A stretch of DNA of 64,000 bases from Leeuwenhoekiella sp. MAR_2009_132 (GCF_000687915.1 NZ_JHZY01000002.1:1674001-1738000); one strand, 5' to 3'; counted from the stretch's first letter, positions 36,900 to 46,212 are shown. Notes: generated from the sequence alone by a model not told the origin. Made by a program: numbers and translations.

Positions 36900-37415
36900 G
36901 TGAAAAAATTTAAGGAAAACTGGGAAATCACCCAAAACTGGCAATTAATTTATCCCTTTTTAGGAATAGTGCTCGCATTAGGATCAGGATTGCTTATAGC
37001 ATATCGATTTAATGATTATTTTGAATCTGGAAGTGTAACTCAACTTCTATTTTTAGGCATTGCTACTCTCCTACTTGCGTATCTCTTTGTTAAAATTAGT
37101 TTGTTTTTTTTTGAAAAACTTAAAAATCGCTGGATTTTAGAATACCGCTGGCAATTTATTGCGGTTTTTATTGTATTTGCAATCACCGGTTCTACTGCCG
37201 GGAGAATATCAAGTCCGGTAATGAATTTGATAGGACTCGATTATGATTCTACTTCGGGATGGCTCTATTGGCCATTGCGTATAGTACTTATATTTCCGCT
37301 TTACCAAATTTTGCTTTTAGCTGTAGCCTGGATTTTTGGTCAATATAAATTTTTCTATCAGTTTGAAAAGAAAATGCTTTCCCGTATGGGCCTTGGGTTT
37401 CTGTTTACTAAGTAG
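36900..37415 (+). CDS. DUF6787-like membrane protein with an internal duplication
   Basis: 171 residues, about four to five hydrophobic segments. The C-terminal half is the DUF6787 pattern (RWQFIAVFIVFAITGSTAG; FEKKMLSRMGLG). The N-terminal half carries a second, diverged copy of the same entry motif: NWEITQNWQLI (Trp8, Trp14) against RWILEYRWQFI (Trp78, Trp84). Members I recall are about 90 residues, so this one appears to be a head-to-tail duplication. Function unknown. The start codon is GTG at 36900. Confidence 0.75.
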   Translation: MKKFKENWEITQNWQLIYPFLGIVLALGSGLLIAYRFNDYFESGSVTQLLFLGIATLLLAYLFVKISLFFFEKLKNRWILEYRWQFIAVFIVFAITGSTAGRISSPVMNLIGLDYDSTSGWLYWPLRIVLIFPLYQILLLAVAWIFGQYKFFYQFEKKMLSRMGLGFLFTK

Positions 37416-37441
37416 CAGAAAATCCTGGAATAAAATTCAAT

Positions 37442-37486
37442 AAAAAACCTTCAGAACCGTCTTTAAACAGCGCTGAAGGTTTTTTT
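37442..37486. terminator. Bidirectional terminator (AAAAAACCTTCAG / CTGAAGGTTTTTT)
   Basis: Thirteen-base arms and an 18-base loop between convergent genes DUF6787 (plus) and the NAD(P)HX repair gene (minus). Confidence 0.85.
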
Positions 37487-37506
37487 ATGTCTTCTACATT
37501 GAAAAA

Positions 37507-39036
37507 CTAATTCTTGTTTTTCTCAGGTTCTGAAAACAAATCTAGATAGGCCTGTCCTAAAAATTCAATAATCACACCAGCCGTCAGGCCTTCATAACCT
37601 GTATGATTTATAGCGATATCTGCAGCTCTGCCATGCATATATACGCCAAATATTGCTGCCGTAAGCGGATTGTAATTCTGAGCTATAAGCCCTGTAATCA
37701 CACCCGTTAACACATCACCGCTCCCACCGGTTGCCATACCCGGGTTACCACTATTGTTTACATAGTATTTCCCCTCAAAGACTACAATCGTATGGGCATC
37801 TTTTAATACCAAAATACAATTATACTTTTCAGAAAAAGCTTCTGCTTTTGCAAGTTTATCAAAGTCATCATCCCAGCTACCTATAAGACGTTCTAACTCC
37901 TTGGGATGCGGAGTTAATACCGAATATTTAGGTAATAAATCAAGTAATTCTTTATGTTCTGAAAGCATATTTAGTGCATCAGCATCAAGAACAAGCTGTG
38001 TTTTATTCTGTTCTAAAAAGGTTTTAAATGCAGAGACGGTTGATTTTGCCATTCCCAATCCGGGTCCTATACCTATAACATCTGGCTGCAGATCAAACTT
38101 TATTTCTTCTAGATAATCACCATTGTGACGGTCTGTTACAACCATAACTTCGGGTACAGCTGTTTGTAAAATAGATAAGCCCTGTCTGGTAACGTAAGTT
38201 GTTACAAGACCGCTACCACTACTTAAAGCTGCCTTACTACACAATACTGCTGCCCCCATTTTACCATAACTTCCGGCAATTAAAAGACTATGACCATAAG
38301 TACCTTTATGACTAAATTTTGCTCGGGGTTTATACATGTGTTGCGCTTCAGCCTTACCTATAAGCTGCGCTTTTGTTTCTACCGAGTTTAAATAATTACG
38401 GTCAAGACCTATATCTAAAACTTCCCAACTGTTTATATATTTTCCGCCTTGCGGAAGAAAAAATACCAGTTTAGGAGTTTGAAAAGTGAGTACTACCGTA
38501 GGTCGTACTACTTCCTCATTTTTAAGTAATCGATCAATAGCCATCCCAGAAGGAACGTCTATAGCTAAGATATAAGCACGGCTCTCGTTAATTTTTTTAA
38601 ACAAATTTTGAACCCAGGTTTCTGCCGGTCTATTAATACCTATACCAAAAATACAGTCTATAATCAGATCCTCTTTAGCCAGTTCCGGAAAGTCATTTTC
38701 AGACTTTATTAAAAGTGGCCAGTTTTTAGTTTTGCTTTTTAGCGCATCTAATGCATCTAAAAAGTCTTTTGATCGATTCTCACTATAATTAACAACATAG
38801 GTGGTTACATTATATCCATTCTCAATTAAATTACGTGCAATTACAAGACCATCACCCCCGTTATTACCCGTACCACAAAATATTTTAATTGCTACAGGTT
38901 GATTTTGTAAGCGCTGGTGCAAATAATGAAATGCATAACCACCGGCACGTTCCATAAGATTAAAAGATGGGATGTTTTCTGCCTGTTCTGTTGCTTTATC
39001 TGCTGCGTATATTTGATCTTTACTAAGTATCTTCAT
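37507..39036 (-). CDS. nnr: Bifunctional NAD(P)H-hydrate epimerase / ADP-dependent dehydratase
   Basis: Repairs damaged NADHX and NADPHX. 509 residues: N-terminal YjeF_N epimerase (1 to ~215; FCGTGNNGGDGLVIARNL, DCIFGIGINRP) fused to a C-terminal ribokinase-like dehydratase (GSYGKMGAAVL; IGPGLGM; and the Mg/ADP site PGMATGGSGDVLTGVI near residue 435). Single gene on the minus strand; it is divergent from the thr operon. Confidence 0.95.
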   Translation of the reverse strand: MKILSKDQIYAADKATEQAENIPSFNLMERAGGYAFHYLHQRLQNQPVAIKIFCGTGNNGGDGLVIARNLIENGYNVTTYVVNYSENRSKDFLDALDALKSKTKNWPLLIKSENDFPELAKEDLIIDCIFGIGINRPAETWVQNLFKKINESRAYILAIDVPSGMAIDRLLKNEEVVRPTVVLTFQTPKLVFFLPQGGKYINSWEVLDIGLDRNYLNSVETKAQLIGKAEAQHMYKPRAKFSHKGTYGHSLLIAGSYGKMGAAVLCSKAALSSGSGLVTTYVTRQGLSILQTAVPEVMVVTDRHNGDYLEEIKFDLQPDVIGIGPGLGMAKSTVSAFKTFLEQNKTQLVLDADALNMLSEHKELLDLLPKYSVLTPHPKELERLIGSWDDDFDKLAKAEAFSEKYNCILVLKDAHTIVVFEGKYYVNNSGNPGMATGGSGDVLTGVITGLIAQNYNPLTAAIFGVYMHGRAADIAINHTGYEGLTAGVIIEFLGQAYLDLFSEPEKNKN

Positions 39037-39155
39037 AAGAGATTCTGATATCTATTAAAAAATTCGTAAGGATTTAGTGATTTTAAAGGTATAATTAGTA
39101 AAAAAGCTTTTTAAAATCTAATGGCTGATAAATCCTCAAAAATGCCCTTTCAGCC

Positions 39156-39185
39156 TTGCTCTTCAAGGTAAAAATAATACTTTTG
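39156..39185 (+). promoter_or_regulatory. Promoter of the thr operon (TTG-N19-TACTTTTG)
   Basis: TTG at 39156-39158, 19 bases, perfect TAnnTTTG box at 39178-39185. This is the consensus flavobacterial promoter. It sits 19 bases before the start of the threonine leader peptide. The rest of 39037-39155 shows nothing else I can name. Confidence 0.75.
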
Positions 39186-39204
39186 AATACAACAGTTTGA
39201 CGCT

Positions 39205-39297
39205 ATGAAAGCAATTAATACAATTATAACTTCCTCTTGTACGACCATTATGGGTCTTACAATTGCTTTCATTATTACCCCTAGGGGTATTGTATAA
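39205..39297 (+). CDS. Predicted thr operon leader peptide (30 residues)
   Basis: ATG 39205, TAA 39295-39297. It starts MKAINTIITSSCTTIMG and ends LTIAFIITPRGIV: six Thr and eight Ile in 30 residues, the two amino acids that control thr operons in other bacteria. The end of the frame contains the perfect palindrome ACCCCTAGGGGT (39277-39288). Within it, GACC (39242-39246 region) can pair with GGTC, GGGT with ACCC, and ACCCC with GGGGT, which would be mutually exclusive helices. Between stop and thrA (72 bases) there is CGTGT-tt-ACACG and a weaker TGTTT/AAAACA stem with ATTTTT a few bases on, but no clear-cut terminator. So attenuation is likely, its final switch unproven. Confidence 0.75.
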   Translation: MKAINTIITSSCTTIMGLTIAFIITPRGIV

Positions 39298-39369
39298 ACA
39301 TATAACTTCGCCACTGCTCGTGTTTACACGAAAACAACTCATTTTTAAATCATTTCAAACACAAAAGCC

Positions 39370-41808
39370 ATGCGTGTTTTAAAATTTGGCGGTACTTCGG
39401 TAGGAAGTGTTGCAAACATAAATCAAGTAATCAACATCGTCTCTAAAGGCGCTCAGGATCAAAATATTGCCGTTGTAGTTTCTGCATTAGGTGGTGTCAC
39501 AGATCTTCTGATGCAATGTGGGTCACAAGCCAGTAAAAAGGAAGAATATTCAGCTATTTATGCTGAAATAGAATCTAAGCATTTAGAATTTATTTCAGCA
39601 TTAGTTAAAAATGATCAGGAAGCTGTTGATGAAATTCAGGGATTACTAAATGATCTAAAATCACTGCTTCAGGGCATTTATTTAATTAATGAACTGTCTC
39701 CTAAAACTATAGATAAACTACTTGCCTTTGGTGAGATTTTATCATCTACGATCATTACCAGAGCAATGTACGCACAAGGTCTTGACGCTGTACGTAAAGA
39801 CAGTAGAGATTTGATTACCACAAACGATAAGCATACCAAAGCTGCTGTAAACTACAAGGTCACTAACAGTCAACTAGAGTATTATTTTGCTAAAGCGAAA
39901 CAAAAAATTACAGTACTGCCTGGCTTTATTGCTAGTTGTGCTTCTGGAGAAACAACTACATTAGGCCGCGGCGGATCAGACTTTACAGCGGCAATTGTAG
40001 CTGCCGCTCTTAACGTGGATCAAGTAGAAATTTACACAGATGTTAGCGGTATGTACACTGCAAACCCTAAACTTGTGAAACAGGCAAAACCTATAGATAC
40101 GATCTCGTATCACGAGGCGATGGAGCTTTCGCATTTTGGCGCAAAAGTGCTTTACCCGCCTACTATCGTTCCTGTTATGAGTAAAAATATTCCTATTCGT
40201 ATCAAAAATACGTTACATCCTGAAGATGCAGGTACACTCATACAAAATCAGGAAGGTATAAGCGAAAATCCTATTAAAGGACTTAGCAACATCAATAATA
40301 TCGCACTTCTTACTTTAGAAGGCGGTGGTATGGTAGGTATTCCTGGAATAAGTAAACGCCTTTTTGAAACGTTGAGCAATCAAGGCATCAACATTATTCT
40401 AATTACACAGGCATCAAGCGAACATAGTATTTGCTTAGGTGTTATGGAAGAAGATGCAGGCCGTGCAAAAATTGCTATTGATGAAGAATTTGAATATGAA
40501 ATTTCACTAAACAAAATAGACCCACTTACTATGGAAATAGGACTTAGCATCATCGCCCTTGTAGGCGACCAGATGAAAAGTCATCAGGGTATTAGTGGTA
40601 AAATGTTTAGTACACTAGGTAAAAACAACGTTAATATAAGAGCTATCGCACAAGGTGCAAGTGAAAAGAACATATCTGCCGTTATTGCACAAAAAGACGT
40701 TAAGAAGGCTTTAAACAGCTTGCACGAGCGTTTCTTTGAAGCACAACGCAAACAATTAAACCTTTTCATTACTGGGGTTGGTAATGTAGGTGAGCGTTTA
40801 CTAAAGCAGATTGAACAGCAACAAGACTATTTAAAAAAGCAACTTAATATCAATATGCGTGTGCTGGGACTAAGCAACTCTCGTAAAATGCTTATTGATG
40901 AGAATGGTATTGATCTTACAAACTGGAAAGCACTTTTAGAAGAAGGTGAGCCTGTAACACTTGATCGTTTTCACGAAGCAGTGGTTGAGTTGAATCAGCG
41001 TAACAGTATTTTTGTAGATATTACCGCAAATGCAGACGTTGCTGCTATGTATGGTAAATATCTAAAACAAAGCATTGCTGTAGTTGCCTGTAATAAAATT
41101 GCCTGTTCTTCAGACTTCGCAAAATATAGCGAACTGAAACATTTAAGCAAAACTTACAATGCACCTCTTTTATTTGAAACCAATGTGGGTGCAGGATTAC
41201 CCATTATTGATACCCTAAACAACCTAATCGCTTCAGGAGATCGTGTTAACCGTATTCAGGCAGTATTATCGGGAAGTTTAAACTTTGTTTTTAATAACTT
41301 CAAATCTGGGGACAGCTTTTACGATGTGGTGCAAGCCGCAAAAGCAGAGGGCTATACAGAGCCAGATCCTCGTATTGATTTAAGCGGAGTCGATGTAGCA
41401 CGTAAGATTTTGATTTTAGCCCGTGAAAGCGGACTTAAAATAAATCTGGAAGACATCGACAATGATCCGTTCCTGACTAAAAATAACCTGGAAAGTAAAG
41501 ACGTTCCACATTTCTTTGAAACGTTGAAAGAAGACGCTGCCCATTTTGAAAAACTGGTTGCAGATGCCGAAGCAAAAAATCACCGCTTAAAATACGTTGC
41601 ACAGTTAGATAACGGTAAAGCAAGCGTTGGACTTCAAAGCGTACCCGAAGGTCATCCATTTTATGATCTTAAAGGCTCAGACAATATCGTATTGTTCTTT
41701 ACAGATCGTTACCCTGAGCAACCTATGCAAATTAAAGGTGCAGGAGCCGGTGGCGATGTAACAGCCTCAGGTCTTTTTGCTGATATCATTAGAACCGCAA
41801 CTTTTTAA
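39370..41808 (+). CDS. thrA: Bifunctional aspartokinase / homoserine dehydrogenase
   Basis: Catalyses the first and third steps from aspartate to threonine, methionine and isoleucine. 812 residues: aspartokinase with KFGGTSVGS (4-12) and TTLGRGGSDFTAA; two central ACT domains (about 310-460); homoserine dehydrogenase from ~465 with FITGVGNVGERLL, GAGLPIIDTLNNLI and LSGSLNFVFNNF. First gene of the thr operon, led by the Thr/Ile leader peptide. Confidence 0.97.
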   Translation: MRVLKFGGTSVGSVANINQVINIVSKGAQDQNIAVVVSALGGVTDLLMQCGSQASKKEEYSAIYAEIESKHLEFISALVKNDQEAVDEIQGLLNDLKSLLQGIYLINELSPKTIDKLLAFGEILSSTIITRAMYAQGLDAVRKDSRDLITTNDKHTKAAVNYKVTNSQLEYYFAKAKQKITVLPGFIASCASGETTTLGRGGSDFTAAIVAAALNVDQVEIYTDVSGMYTANPKLVKQAKPIDTISYHEAMELSHFGAKVLYPPTIVPVMSKNIPIRIKNTLHPEDAGTLIQNQEGISENPIKGLSNINNIALLTLEGGGMVGIPGISKRLFETLSNQGINIILITQASSEHSICLGVMEEDAGRAKIAIDEEFEYEISLNKIDPLTMEIGLSIIALVGDQMKSHQGISGKMFSTLGKNNVNIRAIAQGASEKNISAVIAQKDVKKALNSLHERFFEAQRKQLNLFITGVGNVGERLLKQIEQQQDYLKKQLNINMRVLGLSNSRKMLIDENGIDLTNWKALLEEGEPVTLDRFHEAVVELNQRNSIFVDITANADVAAMYGKYLKQSIAVVACNKIACSSDFAKYSELKHLSKTYNAPLLFETNVGAGLPIIDTLNNLIASGDRVNRIQAVLSGSLNFVFNNFKSGDSFYDVVQAAKAEGYTEPDPRIDLSGVDVARKILILARESGLKINLEDIDNDPFLTKNNLESKDVPHFFETLKEDAAHFEKLVADAEAKNHRLKYVAQLDNGKASVGLQSVPEGHPFYDLKGSDNIVLFFTDRYPEQPMQIKGAGAGGDVTASGLFADIIRTATF

Positions 41809-41843
41809 ATCTGAAAACCGAAATTAGAAATACGAAGTCGAAC

Positions 41844-41878
41844 TCCTAAAGCAGCGCATATTAGTTGCTGCTTTAGGA
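41844..41878 (+). other. Intercistronic hairpin between thrA and thrB
   Basis: TCCTAAAGCAGC and GCTGCTTTAGGA, a perfect 12-base stem with an 11-base loop, followed by only a broken T run. Its strength and place inside the operon suggest an RNA processing or stability element, or a partial terminator that lowers thrB/thrC expression. Confidence 0.65.
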
Positions 41879-41906
41879 AGTTTGATTATTCAATCTTGAA
41901 TTACTA

Positions 41907-42836
41907 ATGAACGAAATACGTGTTTTTTCACCGGCAACGGTAGCCAATGTAAACTGCGGTTTTGATGTTTTGGGTTTTGCCCTTGACGGTCTTGGCGATG
42001 AAATGGTCATACGCAAAGTCGCAGAAAAGGGAATTAAAATCTCACAGATTACGGGTGCAGATTTACCTTATGAAGCAAAAAAAAATGTAGTGGGAGTTGC
42101 AGGTTTAGCGATGGTAAATTCATTGAATTTAGACTATGGTTTTGAGATAGAAATTCATAAAAAAATACGTTTAGGAAGTGGTGTTGGAAGCAGTGCCGCA
42201 AGTGCTGCAGGAATTGTTTTTGGTATCAATCAGTTTTTAGAAAAACCGTTATCAAATTTAGAACTTACGGCTTTTGGGATGAAAGGTGAAGCGGTTGCAA
42301 GTGGCAATGAGCACGCAGATAATGTTGCTCCATGTTTGTATGGAGGCTTCACATTAATCACGGGATATTCACCTTTAAAAATCGTTTCGTTACCCGTTCC
42401 GGAAGAACTTTATGTGACGGTAATTCACCCACAGATTACGATTAAAACCAAAGAAGCTCGAGCTATTTTACCAGAGCAGGTTTCACTTCAAAATGCCATT
42501 AAACAGACGGGTAATTTAGCCGGATTAATCGCTGGTCTTTACACGAGCGATTATGACTTAATCGCATCAAGCACTCAGGATGTTTTAGTAGAAACTTACC
42601 GAAAAAACCTGATTCCTGATTTTGATTTTTATAAGCAAACAGCCCTAGAAAATGGCGGATTAGCCTTTGGAATAAGCGGTTCTGGACCTTCAATGTTTAC
42701 CTTATGTAAAGGTGCTCAAAACGCTGGTTTAGTTGAAATTGCATTAAAAAAAGCTTTAGACCTTAAAAAGATGAAAGGAGATAGTTATATCTCACCCATT
42801 TCGAGACACGGCAATCGCATTTTAGAACAAAAATAA
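41907..42836 (+). CDS. thrB: Homoserine kinase
   Basis: GHMP-family kinase, 309 residues, phosphorylating homoserine. ATP-binding motif LGSGVGSSAASAAGIVFG (about residues 90-107), N-terminal FSPATVANVNCGFDVLG and C-terminal FGISGSGPSMFTL are all present. It lies 98 bases after thrA with a hairpin between, and 86 bases before the thrC start. Confidence 0.95.
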   Translation: MNEIRVFSPATVANVNCGFDVLGFALDGLGDEMVIRKVAEKGIKISQITGADLPYEAKKNVVGVAGLAMVNSLNLDYGFEIEIHKKIRLGSGVGSSAASAAGIVFGINQFLEKPLSNLELTAFGMKGEAVASGNEHADNVAPCLYGGFTLITGYSPLKIVSLPVPEELYVTVIHPQITIKTKEARAILPEQVSLQNAIKQTGNLAGLIAGLYTSDYDLIASSTQDVLVETYRKNLIPDFDFYKQTALENGGLAFGISGSGPSMFTLCKGAQNAGLVEIALKKALDLKKMKGDSYISPISRHGNRILEQK

Positions 42837-42858
42837 TACGGTTAAAAACGCTACTTGG

Positions 42859-42887
42859 AATATTTCCTAGCTGTAGGAAAAAATATT
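42859..42887 (+). other. Intercistronic hairpin between thrB and thrC
   Basis: AATATTTCCTA-gctg-TAGGAAAaaATATT, eleven-pair stem with a small bulge of extra A. Not followed by a T run of terminator type. With the thrA-thrB hairpin it makes both junctions of the operon structured. Confidence 0.5.
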
Positions 42888-42922
42888 TTAACCAAAATAA
42901 CAACCTAGAATATCTTAGAAAA

Positions 42923-44220
42923 ATGATCTATTACAGTTTAAACGGAAAGGCCCCGAAGTAGGATTAGAAGAAGCTGTTGTGCGCGGTATTGCACCCGACA
43001 AAGGTTTGTATTTTCCGCAGGAAATTAAACCACTTCCCTCCTCTTTTTTTGAAAATATAGAAACCCTTTCTAACAACGAGATTGCCTTTGAAGCAATCAA
43101 GCAATTTGTGGAAGGTGTTATTCCCGATGAAGCTTTAAAAGACATCATTGAAGATGTACTTTCATTTGATTTCCCGGTTGTGGAGATTGAAGAAAATATA
43201 GGAACGCTAGAATTATTTCACGGTCCTACCATGGCATTTAAAGATGTAGGTGCTCGTTTTATGGCACGTTGTCTTGGCTACTTTTCTGCACAAAAAGAAA
43301 CGCAAGAACCGGTAACAGTTTTAGTCGCTACAAGTGGTGATACAGGAGGTGCTGTTGCACGTGGTTTTTTAAATGTTGAAGGGGTTGATGTGGTCATACT
43401 TTACCCTACCGGAAAAGTGAGTGATATACAAGAAAAACAACTTACAACTCTGGGAGCAAATATTACGGCTCTAGAAGTTGATGGTGTTTTTGACGACTGC
43501 CAGGCAATGGTTAAAACCGCCTTTTTAGATGAAGAAATCACATCTAAACGTAAACTAACTTCTGCTAACTCAATTAATATTGCACGCTGGATTCCGCAGT
43601 TATTTTACTTCTTGTTTGCTTACAAACAAGCTAAATCAAAAGGAAAAGAATTGGTTTTCTCTGTACCTAGCGGAAACTTCGGGAATATCTGCGCCGGTAT
43701 GGTTGCTCATAAATTAGGGATGCCGGTCAAGCATTTTGTTGCCGCTGTAAATCGTAACGATATTGTTCCTGAGTTTTTAAAAATAGGCATTTATAAACCC
43801 AAACCATCGGTAGCTACAATTAGTAATGCTATGGATGTGGGGGACCCTTCAAACTTTATACGTATTCAAAAGTTATTCAATAACGATCTTGAAGCGCTTT
43901 CGCAAAAGTTATCGTCTTTCTCGTACACAGATGAGCAGACTAAAGAAGCGATGCAGCGCATTTACAAAGAAACCGGCTATATAGCAGACCCGCATGGAGC
44001 GGTGGGGTATTTAGGACTTAAAGACTATTTAAAAGACCATCCTCAAGCTTACGGAATATTCTTAGAAACCGCACATCCTGTTAAATTTTTACCGGTTGTC
44101 AATCCGGTAATTGACGCAGAGATTGCAATTCCACCTCAAATTGAGAGTGTTATGCACAAAGAAAAACAAGCTATCGCAATTAAAAATTACGATCAGTTCA
44201 AGGCGTTTTTGTTGAAATAG
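42923..44220 (+). CDS. thrC: Threonine synthase with an apparent frameshift near codon 11
   Basis: PLP enzyme making threonine from O-phosphohomoserine. The N-terminus MIYYSLNGKAP is read from ATG 42923 but that frame stops at once (TAG at 42959). The rest, EVGLEEAVVRGIAPDKGLYF onward, continues in the -1 frame to 44220 with the PLP segment HGPTMAFKDVGARF and TSGDTGGAVARGF intact. One more C in the CCCC run at 42951-42954 would join the two perfectly. The only intact frame has a GTG at 42979, giving 413 residues that lack the first ~19. Either a homopolymer error in the assembly, a recent mutation, or use of the GTG. Everything downstream looks functional. Confidence 0.85.
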
Positions 44221-44273
44221 ACCGTGTACTTTTCTCTGTAGTTTTGATACATTTGTGTTCTTAAAATTTACAG

Positions 44274-45356
44274 ATGAAATCTACTGCACTTACTAAAATA
44301 CACGAAAGTCTTGGAGCTAAAATGGTTCCTTTTGCAGGCTATAATATGCCCGTTTCTTATGAAGGAATCAATATAGAACACGAGACCGTGCGCAACGGTG
44401 TAGGTGTTTTTGATGTATCGCATATGGGTGAGTTTCTTGCCATAGGCGATAGAGCTTTAGACTTATTACAAAAGGTATGTAGTAACGACATTTCAAAAAT
44501 TCAAATAGGTGGTGCTCAATACAACTGTCTTCCTAATCTTGAAGGCGGTATTGTAGATGATTTGATTGTGTATCGCATCAGAGAACATGAATATCTGCTT
44601 GTAGTAAACGCTTCTAATATAGACAAAGACTGGGAATGGATTAGCCGTCACAATGATCTGGGCGTTGAGCTTAAGAACATATCAGATAACTTTTCACTTC
44701 TAGCTATACAAGGGCCTAAAGCGATTGAGGCGATGCAATCTCTTACTGATACAGATCTTTCTGCTATTAAATTTTACAATTTTGAAGTTGCTCCTTTTGC
44801 AGGAATAGACCACGTGATTATTAGCGCAACAGGATATACAGGCAGTGGTGGTTTTGAAATTTACTGCCACAATGAGTTTGCAGAACAACTGTGGGCTAAA
44901 GTTTTTGAAGCCGGAAATGAATTTGGTATTAAACCTATAGGTCTTGCTGCCCGCGATACCTTACGCCTTGAAATGGGATATTGTTTGTATGGTAATGATA
45001 TTAACGATTCTACATCTCCTATTGAAGCCGGCTTGGGATGGATTACAAAGTTTTCTAAAGACTTTATAAATTCTGAAGCTTTAAAGGCTGAAAAAGAAGC
45101 CGGTGCCGCACGTAAACTGGTAGGTTTTGAGTTGCTGGAACGTGGTATTCCGCGTCACGATTATGAGATTGTAGATGCTAACAACGGTGTTATAGGTATT
45201 GTGACCTCAGGAACAATGTCTCCTTCACTTTCGAAAGGAATTGGTCTGGGTTACGTCAAAACAGAATACAGCAAACCAGATACTGAACTTTTTATAAAAG
45301 TGCGCAATAAAAACATTAAGGCTAAGGTTGTAAAACTTCCTTTTTATAAGGGCTAA
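44274..45356 (+). CDS. gcvT: Glycine cleavage system T protein (aminomethyltransferase)
   Basis: Transfers the aminomethyl carbon of glycine from the H protein to tetrahydrofolate, releasing ammonia. 360 residues; folate-binding residues in [11 protein letters not shown] and NDIS, the conserved Asp region in [19 protein letters not shown], and [17 protein letters not shown]. It stands 53 bases after thrC, so threonine/serine/glycine genes are neighbours; gcvH and gcvP are not in this window. Confidence 0.96.
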   Translation: MKSTALTKIHESLGAKMVPFAGYNMPVSYEGINIEHETVRNGVGVFDVSHMGEFLAIGDRALDLLQKVCSNDISKIQIGGAQYNCLPNLEGGIVDDLIVYRIREHEYLLVVNASNIDKDWEWISRHNDLGVELKNISDNFSLLAIQGPKAIEAMQSLTDTDLSAIKFYNFEVAPFAGIDHVIISATGYTGSGGFEIYCHNEFAEQLWAKVFEAGNEFGIKPIGLAARDTLRLEMGYCLYGNDINDSTSPIEAGLGWITKFSKDFINSEALKAEKEAGAARKLVGFELLERGIPRHDYEIVDANNGVIGIVTSGTMSPSLSKGIGLGYVKTEYSKPDTELFIKVRNKNIKAKVVKLPFYKG

Positions 45357-45391
45357 AACCATAAGTTATCCCAAATCAAAATACACATAGA

Positions 45392-46201
45392 ATACTCATT
45401 TTAGGAGCCAGTGGGTTTCTTGGTGGTGCCTTGTATAAAGAATTACATAGGTATTACGATACCTATGGTACCTACCATACCGGTAAAATCTATTCAGATA
45501 ACAAGCACTTTATTCATTTTGATGTAGTACAGGATAGTATTTATGAAGTTCTTAATCATGTGAGACCTAATATCGTTATCTCTGCAATACGCGGTGATTT
45601 TGATGGTCAGGTAGAAGCACACGAAGACCTGTGTGATTACGCTAAACGTACCGGTATATTTGTTATTTATTTATCTTCGGCAAATGTTTTTGATGCCTTT
45701 ACAAACTACCCAAGTTATGAACTTGATAAAACTTTATCTGAAAGTAAGTTTGGGAAGCTCAAAATACGCTGCGAGAACTTTTTTTTAAACTACCTACCCG
45801 AAGAGCAGTATGCAATTATAAGACTGCCAATGGTATTTGGTATGAATTCGCCGCGAGTAAGGGAAATAAAGAACGCTATCTTACTGCAGGAGCAAGTTGA
45901 AGTATTTCCTCATTTGATAATGAATACAAATACAGATAAAAAGCTCTCACAACAGATACACTATATCATAAACAGAAAGCGTTTTGGTATTTTTCATCTG
46001 GGAAGCAATGATCTCATACACCATCAGGAGTTTATAAATGAAATTATCGCAAAACTAGACCTAAAGATAAAACCGAATTTCAAATTAGTTTACACCTCTA
46101 ATTTTGATCGTTATCTGGCGGTTTTGCCTAAAGACAATAAATTACCAAAACATCTGAGTATTACTAACGAAGAAGTCGCTTCAGAATCGCAAGCCTACTA
46201 A
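45392..46201 (+). CDS. NAD-dependent epimerase/dehydratase-like (sugar reductase, RmlD type) without a canonical start
   Basis: Extended short-chain-dehydrogenase family, related to dTDP-4-dehydrorhamnose reductases; sequence includes IVISAIRGDFDGQV, YLSSANVFDAF, and IIRLPMVFGMNSPR. The dinucleotide motif RILILGASGFLGG is in frame at 45389-45427, but no ATG, GTG or TTG lies between the in-frame stop (45362-45364) and the TTG at 45431, which would cut off the glycine motif. I mark the ATA at 45392 as one possible start (AUU/AUC/AUA initiation); a base error upstream is equally possible. Follows gcvT by a few dozen bases and precedes DUF3810 by 11. Confidence 0.7.
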   Translation: MLILGASGFLGGALYKELHRYYDTYGTYHTGKIYSDNKHFIHFDVVQDSIYEVLNHVRPNIVISAIRGDFDGQVEAHEDLCDYAKRTGIFVIYLSSANVFDAFTNYPSYELDKTLSESKFGKLKIRCENFFLNYLPEEQYAIIRLPMVFGMNSPRVREIKNAILLQEQVEVFPHLIMNTNTDKKLSQQIHYIINRKRFGIFHLGSNDLIHHQEFINEIIAKLDLKIKPNFKLVYTSNFDRYLAVLPKDNKLPKHLSITNEEVASESQAY

Positions 46202-46212
46202 TTGCTTAATTT

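Noticed and set aside
42940..42962. Programmed -1 frameshift in thrC
   Set aside because: GGCCCCG is not a classical slippery heptamer, there is no obvious pseudoknot after it, and programmed slippage at codon 11 of threonine synthase is not known; a C-run indel explains it more simply.
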